DNA from: Fistulifera solaris
Lineage: Eukaryota > Bacillariophyta > Bacillariophyceae > Naviculales > Stauroneidaceae
DNA: 64,000 bases
Assembly: GCA_030295235.1 (NCBI GenBank)
Contig: AP026129.1
Span: 682,001-746,000, forward strand
Direction: 5' to 3'
Positions within the stretch are counted from its first letter, which is position 1, and the number at the start of each line of letters is the position of its first letter. The notes beneath the pieces are model-generated. The model saw nothing but the letters and a program-made list of their open reading frames with translations, did not search any database and was not told where the DNA came from. Positions 56,101 to 64,000 of the stretch are shown here, piece by piece. The position numbers and the translations under genes are program-made.

Positions 56101-56416
56101 TGTCGACAAATAGCTCCATGAACGATTTGCGCGGCGAGGATGGCAAACTATTCTCTCCGAATAACTCACGACGGGTTTCCACTGTCGCTAAACTGATTCC
56201 GCGATCGACTGTCGAGTGCAACCGACGAAGAACTTCCTTGACGCCTCCTATCGATTTGAGTTGAGCCAAGTTATTGCCGAGTGCCTGCGCTTGATTAAGG
56301 GATGTCAAGAGTTCATCGGTGCTTGTTTTTTCTTGAGTCAGCGTCTCGTTGATTGGGCTGTACGGAGGACTTTTCGATCTACTGAGCGATCGGCTGAAGG
56401 CTCTGGTGACTGGCAT
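53105..56416 (-). CDS. P-type Ca2+-ATPase, type IIB (PMCA-like), two exons
   Basis: Exon 1 is 54436-56416 and exon 2 is 53105-54360, with a 75-nt intron (54361-54435). The product is 1,078 aa. The N-terminus is about 100 aa long and Ser-rich. Landmarks are ALTGEPIDVD (actuator), ICSDKTGTLTENRM (phosphorylated Asp), VGVTGDGTNDGPALKAADVG and TM4 AVPEGLPLAV. TM6 WVNLIMDTMGALAL has the single Ca2+-site pattern of plasma-membrane pumps. The C-terminus is basic (GGKKTKKS) but shows no clear calmodulin site. It uses ATP to export Ca2+ from the cytosol across the plasma or vacuolar membrane. No frame break. Confidence 0.93.
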
Positions 56417-56884
56417 GACGATACGAAAGGCTTTTGCTTATGACAAACACGCTTTTGGGGACCAGCAATTGTCTTTGGATCGTCGTTGGATGTGAATGGA
56501 GTGAAATTAATTGTCAACAACGCGTTTTGATTCTTTGGTTCGTGATTATGACCGTTGGGTCTCTCTGATGTACTCTCTGTCGTACTCTTGAAGGGGGGCC
56601 ATTCTGAACCCCAACGGATGGAATGCAAGACATCCGCGTGGAAGTTGAATGTTGAATGAAAAGCATGGCGCACCTTGAACCTGAACCCTTTTGGAAATAA
56701 AACGCACATCATTATCCCATCATCACGCAAAACAATGAGGCATTGCAATTCCATGTCATCATTTTTATCCAGTCGAAAATCGATTTCGAATGGCTTGTTT
56801 CCGACTCGCTTCGAAAGCTAACGTATCCTTTATTTTCAGTATTTTTCATTATAAGAAGCATATACAATTTGATTGACTCGATAA
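56417..56884. other. Divergent promoter region
   Basis: This 468-bp gap separates the starts of the Ca2+-ATPase (minus) and the Tic22-like gene (plus). No gene is supported. Confidence 0.5.
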
Positions 56885-57721
56885 ATGTATAAATTCATTT
56901 GCAATATGCTCCGACTCATTTCCTTTCTAATATCGTGCACCGTGGCTACTTCACTATCGAGCCCTATCGTCACCCGAAGGACGGCATTGTTGTCTTCAAC
57001 CTGGTTCCCTATTGCATCCGCATCCGCTGCTACAACGGCGAGTCCAGAAACACTCATAGATTTATTGAAAGACATTCCGACCTTTGCCATTGTCGATAAG
57101 CAAGGTGTCCCTTACATGGTCGTCGGTGAAGATGCCAAAGTGACAGGATATTTCTTTACATCCTACGAGGAAGCGAAACGTATTTTACAGACCGCGGATG
57201 CCAGTGCCGATAAATTGGTTCGCGAATTAAAACGAGAACAGCCCAATACGGACCCCAAAGATTTGATTAACCCGTGGAAACTAGCCACCATCACCACGGT
57301 CCCGTTGGATGTCGCCGTGTCTTTAACGGCAAACACGGTCGCCAAGACGGCGAAAAATTATTTCAAAATAGCGCCGTCGGCCAATGATATTGAAGATGCC
57401 TTGGACTTATCGGGGCAAGCCGATTTGGAAGAAGGAAAAGTTCCGCTGTTCTACGTTGAAGAGTTCCGGTCACCCAACGGGCAACAGCCGCTTTATTTTT
57501 CCAAGTCACAGCTGTTGAATGATTATAGAGGAGATGGAAAAGTCCAGGTGACTGAGTTGTTCGCGACACTGAAAGAAATTTTAGTTGGGGAGGATCCCGA
57601 CCTTCTCAAGCTGACATTGATACCTCCTGCCGATAGCATCGCTAGGGCGCATAAAATCACACAACAATTCAAGCAAGAAAAGGCCCCGTTTGTGCTAGGA
57701 CAGCGCATAATAATTTTATAG
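56885..57721 (+). CDS. Tic22-like plastid import protein
   Basis: 278 aa, with ATGs at 56885 and 56906; the second (MLRLISFLISCTVATSLS) gives a cleaner signal peptide, and a Ser/Thr/Arg transit-like stretch follows. The Tic22 pattern is visible: two beta-rich halves with IPTFAIVDKQGVPYMVV, VTGYFFTSYEEAKRIL, VPLFYVEEF and QPLYFSKSQLLNDY. Tic22 proteins act as chaperones in the intermembrane space of plastid envelopes during protein import. In a diatom with a four-membrane plastid it could act in the periplastid space or the inner pair of membranes. No intron or frame break. Confidence 0.85.
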   Translation: MYKFICNMLRLISFLISCTVATSLSSPIVTRRTALLSSTWFPIASASAATTASPETLIDLLKDIPTFAIVDKQGVPYMVVGEDAKVTGYFFTSYEEAKRILQTADASADKLVRELKREQPNTDPKDLINPWKLATITTVPLDVAVSLTANTVAKTAKNYFKIAPSANDIEDALDLSGQADLEEGKVPLFYVEEFRSPNGQQPLYFSKSQLLNDYRGDGKVQVTELFATLKEILVGEDPDLLKLTLIPPADSIARAHKITQQFKQEKAPFVLGQRIIIL

Positions 57722-58163
57722 CTCTTTTTCTACCATGAAGTATCGGTCAAACCCCGATAATATTTTTGGTTGGGCTGTCGGCTGATGTGTCAGTCAGCGG
57801 TATGATCTTATTTCAATTATTGAATACAAGAATGAGACTGGACCCTCTTAAGCATTCGTGACTAACGACTTGGAAATCTTCCGGGACACAAATCGACATT
57901 CAGTATCCGTTGACTAATGACTATATCTTTCAATGTATTTTCGTGCCATAATAAACTCAGACCTCTAAGGAGTCCAGTGTCGTTGAACCTCCGTTGAGGG
58001 TTGTTGACCAGGTTTACTTAGACGTCTTTTGGAGATGATGTATCCTACTTACCTATGCCAATTCGTGCAGCGTGTTGGCTCGCCTTGATGATGTGCTTTT
58101 GTTACTGTTTCGGAAAATAGACGGCGAGCTTGATTCGATTGTTGTGGTTATAACCAGCACTCG
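57722..58163. other. Intergenic, promoter of the SPX-MFS gene
   Basis: I looked for the plant phosphate-response word GNATATNC and did not find a convincing copy by eye. No gene is supported. Confidence 0.4.
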
Positions 58164-60653
58164 GTGATCAACCTCATGATGGAAGACGACATTGACTCGG
58201 GTGGCTTCCGCGCCTTACTGGAAAAAGTCCATCGCGTCGAGGAAAATGCCGATTGGAGCATCCATTCAGTTGACTATGAACAATTTAAAAACCGTCTGAA
58301 ATTTTTCGCTGAGAGGCGTGTCAAGGTGTGGTCGATTGTGCGTGATTCTCCCGACGGGAGAATAGCAGAAGATGAGTGGTCTGGTATTGCTGGTTGGAAG
58401 CTTCCAATGCCTCCATCAAGACGGGGTAATAACGACGCTGTTGAATTGTCTGCTTTCCAAAGAGCCACAGATCGTTACGTTTCGATGGGAGATATTCCCT
58501 TTCAAGAAGACTCGAAGGAATCCGATGAGTCAGTCAGCTCACATGACAGTTTGTCGAAGACAAGAAGGCGAACAAAAAGACACTTTATGCGGCGCCTTTC
58601 GAATACCGAGCGAAACGAACTGACATTATTCCTTGCTTGGGAAATGGATAAGGCAATGATGTTTTACTTGACGCAGTGGCAGAAGCTCTCACGTCGAATT
58701 GAAGACAAAGATTTCGATCGTTTTGAGGAAAGCACACCTACTCTTGATTTAGACATTGCGAACGAACTTCTCGAGCTATTCGCATTCTGCGTGATAAATA
58801 TAATTGTGACGCAACAAATCCTTATTCGATATGATGCGTTTGCACGAGCGTTCGAAGGAACACCGATGCGAAACTACTACTTGAAACAAGTAAAAAAAGA
58901 ACAGACTGCCTATCGCAAAATCCTTTGTCATGAAGAGCTGAAAGCGATTGCTGATAGTTTCGTCGAAGTGCAACTTCCGTCAAATCAATTGAGCCACTTC
59001 TGCGCTCAAAGAATGATGTTTGAGAGTATACTAGCATCTCTCGAAAGTGAGTCTGTCCACGATACGGTATTCAGATTGGAAAATTTGGCTATTTCAGCGA
59101 GAAGTCTTTGGAAATGGTTCATGGTGGGCCTTCGTGAAGGTCGCCTTGGCCTGGAACCGGCATACCTAGCTGGGAATGAAAAGAGTCTGACTAATCAGAT
59201 ACAACAGCTGGTGGAATGGCGGCAAAAGAAAAAGGAGATTCAGCAACCTCGTAAACAAGAGAGGAAACTGTCGGACATGCAGAAGTACCATCTGACGCTG
59301 AATCTCATGAGCGCATTTTTCTATTGCATGAATTATTACATCGTGGAACCATCAAGTACCTTGTACTGTAACCGGCTAGGAGCGCAAGACACTATGTCGG
59401 GACTTCTGATTGGTATGACTCCTCTGGCCGCGTTTATGTCTTCGATCCCCTATTCAATGTGGACAAATCATTCATTTCGGCATCCGTTCATTTTGTCGTG
59501 TGTTATGCTAATGCTTGGAAACATGTTGTACGCCTTCGCTGATATTTTCCGCAATTTCCCTATGGCAATAATGGGGCGGTTTATTTGTGGAATGGGGGCA
59601 CCAAAATGTATTATACGTCGCTATATGGCGGACACGACTCCAGTGAGTCTAAGGACGGGGGTGAATGCCGGTTTTGGGATGGTCGTAGCAGCTGGGTCTG
59701 CAATGGGACCGGCGATGGCAGTTGTTCTGAGCAAGTATGAGCAGGCCATAGCCGTTCCCCACGTTGGATACGTTACTTTGAATGGTCTAACGTTGCCAGG
59801 CTACTTCATGGCTGCGATCTGGTTGACATTCGCGCTGCTCGTGATCGCCACTTTTGATGAACCACAGAGGGAAGGTCTCCTCGAACAAAAACAGTTGGAG
59901 GAGAGTGAGAGAATATCCGATCCAATAAAAAACGAAATCCCACTTCCTTCATCTCTGGAAGTTTCTGTTAGTCAAATGAGCGAGCAAGACATAGAACTGA
60001 GAATGATCTTTAGTGGAGAAAGCCACGATTATGCTGGTCTCAAGGAAATGCAAGAAAAGCGTCCCGCCTCGCATCATTACCTGCAAGCACTTCGAAACTT
60101 CGCGGGGCTAATAACTTTTCCTGTTCGTGTCTGCCTCGGTCTTCTCTTCGCAAAAGTATTTACTATTGAAACCTTGGTAAGCTCAACTTCGTCGCTAACC
60201 AAAAACAGGTATCGCTGGGTTGTAACACAGGTTGGCGTTCTCGGTTTCACAAATGGATTGTTGGTTATACCTTTCTCGATCTTTATCGGACGATTATCAC
60301 TTTCTTTCGAAGATAGGATACTCATGAGATGGCTTGTTATGGCTGGTTGTTTCGGTTTCTTCCTGTTAATCGACTTATCCGACCTCGTAGAATCTCCCAC
60401 CGGAGATTACAATAAGGGACATATCCTGGCAGTAACACCACAAAGGTATATTGCAGGTTACTTCATCGCCTATCTCTCCGTTCAAGCGTTCGAAGGTGTA
60501 ATAGGATCTGCCTTGAGTAAGCTGATACCGACCGCCCTTGCCTCGGGTACACTGAACTCGGGGTTGCTCGCAACGCTGGTCGACACTTTGGCCGCGCTTG
60601 CGGTGATATCTTCATATCAGTGGTTGGTTGCATCGATTTACGGCAGCTATTGA
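58164..60653 (+). CDS. SPX-MFS phosphate transporter (VPT/PHT5-like)
   Basis: 829 aa, no intron. The N-terminal SPX-like region (about residues 10-330) includes VDYEQFKNRLKFF, MFYLTQWQKL and a KYEQ-type helix set (YDAFARAFEGTPMRNYYLKQ). It is followed by MFS helices: LMSAFFYCMNYYIVEP, GLLIGMTPLAAFMSSIPYSM, ILSCVMLMLGNMLYAFADIF, MGRFICGMGAPKCIIRRYMA and more to the C-terminus. SPX domains sense inositol pyrophosphates, and SPX-MFS proteins in plants and algae move phosphate across the vacuolar membrane. The large acidic insert between SPX helices is unusual. The start at 58164 has two further in-frame Met codons close by (MINLMMEDD), so the exact start is uncertain. Confidence 0.88.
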   Translation: MINLMMEDDIDSGGFRALLEKVHRVEENADWSIHSVDYEQFKNRLKFFAERRVKVWSIVRDSPDGRIAEDEWSGIAGWKLPMPPSRRGNNDAVELSAFQRATDRYVSMGDIPFQEDSKESDESVSSHDSLSKTRRRTKRHFMRRLSNTERNELTLFLAWEMDKAMMFYLTQWQKLSRRIEDKDFDRFEESTPTLDLDIANELLELFAFCVINIIVTQQILIRYDAFARAFEGTPMRNYYLKQVKKEQTAYRKILCHEELKAIADSFVEVQLPSNQLSHFCAQRMMFESILASLESESVHDTVFRLENLAISARSLWKWFMVGLREGRLGLEPAYLAGNEKSLTNQIQQLVEWRQKKKEIQQPRKQERKLSDMQKYHLTLNLMSAFFYCMNYYIVEPSSTLYCNRLGAQDTMSGLLIGMTPLAAFMSSIPYSMWTNHSFRHPFILSCVMLMLGNMLYAFADIFRNFPMAIMGRFICGMGAPKCIIRRYMADTTPVSLRTGVNAGFGMVVAAGSAMGPAMAVVLSKYEQAIAVPHVGYVTLNGLTLPGYFMAAIWLTFALLVIATFDEPQREGLLEQKQLEESERISDPIKNEIPLPSSLEVSVSQMSEQDIELRMIFSGESHDYAGLKEMQEKRPASHHYLQALRNFAGLITFPVRVCLGLLFAKVFTIETLVSSTSSLTKNRYRWVVTQVGVLGFTNGLLVIPFSIFIGRLSLSFEDRILMRWLVMAGCFGFFLLIDLSDLVESPTGDYNKGHILAVTPQRYIAGYFIAYLSVQAFEGVIGSALSKLIPTALASGTLNSGLLATLVDTLAALAVISSYQWLVASIYGSY

Positions 60654-60855
60654 ATCTTCTATTCATACCAGCATTTGTGATAATGCTTACTTGCCTGGTG
60701 GTAATTGAAAAGTTCCATGACATGCTCTCGGTATAGTCTTATCGCCAGCAACGAATAGAGCCGTGAGAAGTATTACGGCCAAACGTGCTATGCTTTACAC
60801 TTTAAACAATTTTTTAAACAAGTTTGACTTCATTTTGGTTGCTTTTTCGTTCTCC

Positions 60856-61815
60856 CTATTCTTTTTCTACTGCTACCATGTAATCAAAACCCAATTGAAG
60901 ACTACCGGTCGGGGATCGCTGTGTTGCGGCCATGCTCTCCTTTTCTAAATCATCTAGCTGTAGGGCCATCGCTTTCGACAAGGCACTGTTGTTGAACAAA
61001 AGAAGTTTGGATCTCGCTACATTGATCTGGCGCACCATTGTAGCATGCCGATAGAGTATAGGAAACTTCTTGGACGCAACAAGTCGCAACCCCGAAATCT
61101 GGTCGCATTGTCGCTCAATCCATTCTATAGGGTATTCTCTATAGCATCTATGCCCCGCTAGTAATATACAAGCATCTCGGACCTGTCGAATTCGACACAT
61201 GACATTCGCATCTCCGTCAACTCGGTTCGGCAATGGCTCCAAGCCGACAATGTACATACGGCCACCCGGTTTTAATAAAGCGGTGAGTTTGGTGAGCATT
61301 TGATCTTGTTGGTAGGGCGAAAAACCGTCCATAGCACCAATCAAATAGTCGACCAGTATGGTATCGTATTGTTGCTGCTCCAAATTGAGCCTACTACTTT
61401 CGGATCCAAACCAATTGCCTATGAGTATCTCTCCAATTGTGTCTACACCCAGAGCTTCGGCCTCTCTTTGTACATTGAGCTGCATGGTCGTATCAGCAGT
61501 AATGGCCGTGAAGGATGTCATTCCCTTTTCCGGCAATGTCGCGATCCAACGAAGTGAATGCATTCCCGTGCCCGCATCCAAGATTTTCCCAAAGGGACGA
61601 TTTTCGTGTTGCGCTTCGATGGAACCAAACAATGCGTCGTCTTTCCCGAAAACGAGGCGTTTCTTCGCATCGGGAGAGGGAAGAGGATCCATAGTAGTGG
61701 ATTGTCGCAGCACTTGAAATATACGTGGGCAAATGTGGGAGCGGTTGAAAAAGAATGCCGATGATTTGGGTGAAGATACTAGAAAAACGAATGGCGATAG
61801 TTGGCTCCAGTGCAT
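60856..61815 (-). CDS. Class I SAM-dependent methyltransferase
   Basis: ATG 61815 (MHWSQLSPFVFLVSSP) is the first in-frame ATG; a longer frame begins only at a non-ATG codon. The product is 319 aa. Motif I reads GKILDAGTGMHSLRWI; an acidic residue ends beta-2, and LVDYLIGAMDGFSPYQ, then LLKPGGRMYIVGLEP mark motifs II and III. The N-terminal leader is hydrophobic with Ser residues and may be a plastid or mitochondrial presequence. The spermidine-synthase-like Rossmann fold is typical, but the substrate cannot be inferred. It converges on the SPX-MFS gene, 202 bp away. Confidence 0.8.
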   Translation of the reverse strand: MHWSQLSPFVFLVSSPKSSAFFFNRSHICPRIFQVLRQSTTMDPLPSPDAKKRLVFGKDDALFGSIEAQHENRPFGKILDAGTGMHSLRWIATLPEKGMTSFTAITADTTMQLNVQREAEALGVDTIGEILIGNWFGSESSRLNLEQQQYDTILVDYLIGAMDGFSPYQQDQMLTKLTALLKPGGRMYIVGLEPLPNRVDGDANVMCRIRQVRDACILLAGHRCYREYPIEWIERQCDQISGLRLVASKKFPILYRHATMVRQINVARSKLLLFNNSALSKAMALQLDDLEKESMAATQRSPTGSLQLGFDYMVAVEKE

Positions 61816-62558
61816 GGAAGCAGTCAGCACTGTTCTCTTGTCTTTTCTTGCACAAGTGTAGATCACTTGCTCGAAATACTTGGAGAAGCTTCTCCCTTTG
61901 TTTGAGATCCTCTTAAATAAGGCAAGGGAGCCCTCTTGGTTATTGTCGTTTTGTTGAGCTCGTTATTATTATATTGTCAAGTCCGTTTTGTCTGTCCATC
62001 TTCCGTTGCCATGCAGTCACTGACTGTAGTCCTTAAAGTAGTCTTGGCACCTAAGTCCAACGTGATTGAAAGGACGACGACGACTCCTCTCCTCGGGAAC
62101 CAAATTCCTTCCGATTATACCTGGTAAAAATGTCTTCCGCCTCGTCGTTGGAAAAAAATTCTTTGATTGCCGAAATTGTTCCTTCGGAGGATGATGACGG
62201 AGATGATAATTCTTCTCTATCAGAAATATCAATCAATCAGAGCGCACAAATAGTAACCTCTTCATCTGTTATTTTCTACGTCGAAAATCCTCCCCGATGC
62301 TGCACTTCAATCTAGTATATCCCCAAAGTGTAGGCTTGACTTCGGCACGACTGGATATCAGTCACGAGAAACGCGATTTTTGGAACGTTGTTGTACCTGG
62401 TAGTGGTTTAATTTATTTATTCATTAATGATTGATTAGAATTCCTTGCTACTTCAATTGCTATCGCCTGCTCGCTTTCCATCTGACTTTATTTTAATAGT
62501 TTTTACTCCACGGCTGAACCGGCAATAACAATCGATCCGAACGAGCACTCTAAAAAGA
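61816..62558. other. Intergenic, no supported gene
   Basis: Acidic, Ser-rich short frames lie on both strands over the same bases (62130-62315 plus, 62051-62236 minus). I could not choose between them or call either a gene. Confidence 0.45.
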
Positions 62559-62759
62559 ATGGCACCCACATTTACATCGCAATCACAACCACCAAACAAG
62601 CTGAGAGACGGGCCGTGTGCCGAAATATACAACAAACTAGAAGCTTGTCGACAGAGAGTTGCCGCGAAATCTCCTCAACAAGCGCTTACGTTATGTGTCA
62701 ATGAAACAGATCAACTGATCCAGTGCGTTCATAAACATCCCGCCTATTTCCAGCAATAA
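62559..62759 (+). CDS. Twin-CX9C (CHCH) mitochondrial protein
   Basis: 66 aa from ATG 62559. The cysteines are exactly spaced: CAEIYNKLEAC (CX9C) and CVNETDQLIQC (CX9C), the coiled-coil-helix-coiled-coil-helix signature. Such small proteins are imported into the mitochondrial intermembrane space by the Mia40 oxidative pathway and serve in respiratory complex assembly. Which family member it is cannot be told from 66 residues. It is too small for many gene finders. It lies tail-to-tail with the reductase gene, 27 bp away. Confidence 0.85.
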   Translation: MAPTFTSQSQPPNKLRDGPCAEIYNKLEACRQRVAAKSPQQALTLCVNETDQLIQCVHKHPAYFQQ

Positions 62760-62786
62760 AGGATAGCATGTTATGATGTTAACTTA

Positions 62787-63903
62787 CTACAATTTACTTA
62801 ATGCGGCTGCCGACTCTAACATATTCACTTCTTCGGTATCCAATGTCCAACCCAGACAGCCCAAGACTTCTTTGGCCTGAGTGGGACTATTGACTTCGGG
62901 CAAAGGAACACCACCTTTGGCAATGACGTAATTGAGTGCTACTTGTGTCGTGGTAATATCCGTGTTGATCTGAGGCGGTGGGCCGTACTTGCTTTTAAAT
63001 CGTTCTTGGGTGTCTCTCATGTTTCGAATCACTCTCGTCCGAACCCTCTCAGCCACTGTTTCCAGTACGCTATGGACCGCTTGGTACTTTTCGAGCTCTT
63101 TGAACGTGTACTTTTTGTTGCTGCTCGACAAGGAAAGGACTCCTCTTCCGCCACCGGTCGGATTCATGGCGGTGAAAATACCACTCGCCAAACCATGGTC
63201 GAGGGGGGTTCGTGATAAGAGGAATCACATTGAATTCTTTGCAAATATCAATCAAGGCTTCATTTTTCCTATTTGTCAAGGAAAATTCAAAGGCATTGCT
63301 CGTGAGACTGTAGTCCGCCGCCGCCAACTGATTGCACAATTTACGAATCTTGTGTCCCTTCGTGACGCCGACGACACCGACCGCATTCGCTTGACCGGAT
63401 TCGAGAACGGAAATGAGTCCTTTGGACAATGCACTGGTACTACTGTACCACGAGTAAGGAACTTGCAAGAGCTCAATGGTAGGTAAATCACCGAGTTTCG
63501 TCAGCGACTTTTCCAATGAATTCACCATGGCCTTTTCTGTCGTCACCACTGTATTCATGGAAAGTGTGGCGAGTATGGTTTGTAACGTATTTCCGGAGTA
63601 AGTTTCCGCAATCTGACATTCCGGAACACTTTCGGGTCGTTCAGCCAAACAGCGTTTCAATATATCATGCGCACTCATCGTCCCCCCGTACGAGGCGGAA
63701 GTCTCTACGAACGTAATGCCCGAAGCGAGTAATTCATTGTACGCCAATTGAATATCACCCGGCACAAACAAACCCGACTTGATGGCCCGTTTGGTCAATT
63801 TTCCGTTGGCGACAAAATTTCGTTTCGGATCTCCCCACGCGATGGTCGTAATGCCCAGACGATTGGGGATATGAAAGTCATTTTCGTCCTCATAATCTGC
63901 CAT
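62787..63903 (-). CDS. Aldo/keto reductase family protein; start uncertain
   Basis: From ATG 63903 (MADYEDENDFHIPNRLG) the span reads 372 codons after one base is removed from the C6 run near 63210; across the join it reads NPLDHGLASGIF. TIM-barrel signs are GITTIAWGD, VETSASYGG, YSWYSSTSALSKGL, VGVVGVTKGHKIRKL and VALNYVIAKGGVPLP. Typical AKR catalytic Asp-Tyr-Lys-His positions are not all clear, and the Tyr/Lys pair in particular could not be confirmed. The frame stays open upstream to the window edge (KYETPIVDYMADYE), so an N-terminal presequence may lie outside. The product reduces aldehydes or ketones with NAD(P)H if active. Confidence 0.7.
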
Positions 63904-64000
63904 GTAGTCGACAATCGGGGTCTCGTATTTTTGTTTCGAGACATCTTTGTCTTTTTTCTTTCTTGTCGTCGGTATCTTCTTTCGTAGGGGTTTTTTTATT

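Noticed and set aside
62051-62315. Small acidic proteins on both strands
   Set aside because: The same bases give Ser/Glu-rich peptides in both directions, a composition effect, and neither has flanking exons or a known motif.
1-64000. tRNA or rRNA genes
   Set aside because: Scanned by eye for B-box-like words (GGTTCGAATCC). The only near match lies inside the HEAT-repeat gene (about 1270) with no cloverleaf. A dedicated tRNA search would be needed to exclude them.

Overview
The window looks like nuclear DNA of a diatom, most probably a pennate such as Phaeodactylum tricornutum (inferred from gene content, not searched). The signs are short spliceosomal introns of about 67-140 nt with GT..AG ends, genes packed tail-to-tail with 27-200 bp between them, and diatom-type gene families. 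These include a heat-shock transcription factor, a nuclear-encoded PSST subunit of complex I, an SPX-MFS transporter, a Tic22-like protein, plastid-type presequences and a large secreted carbohydrate-binding family.

Layout. 0-5.3 kb: the C-terminus of an unknown protein, a HEAT-repeat protein and a RetSat/carotenoid-isomerase-like oxidoreductase. 5.3-7.9 kb: non-coding, with a minisatellite of about 50 bp units built on a palindromic core and bracketed by a 78-bp direct repeat. 7.9-12 kb: a membrane hybrid histidine kinase, tail-to-tail with an F-box/DUSP-like protein. 12-17.4 kb: an accessory island with a transposase-like gene broken across frames, flanked by duplicated modules. 17.9-25 kb: an orphan ORF, two tandem paralogous protein kinases and a four-exon heat-shock factor. 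26-32 kb: a secreted Cys-rich protein, two convergent globin-like genes and a multi-pass membrane protein.

32-48.8 kb is the most distinctive part. It is a cluster of secreted multidomain proteins carrying CBM6-like beta-sandwich domains separated by Thr/Pro, PADPAQAAS-type and PNSG-type low-complexity linkers. At least five genes look functional, one is heavily decayed and one is a single-domain fossil. A plastid TPR-like gene and the complex I PSST gene sit inside the cluster. 49-64 kb returns to housekeeping genes: a PP2C phosphatase, MCM8, a type IIB Ca2+-ATPase, Tic22-like, SPX-MFS, a methyltransferase, a twin-CX9C protein and an aldo/keto reductase.

A recurring oddity is that about eleven otherwise well-conserved genes are each broken by one or two single-base frame shifts, often in or next to homopolymers. 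Their total lengths become exact multiples of three after a one-base correction per break. This points to indel errors in the consensus rather than to eleven independent pseudogenes. Where it applies I give the whole gene span and say where the frame changes.
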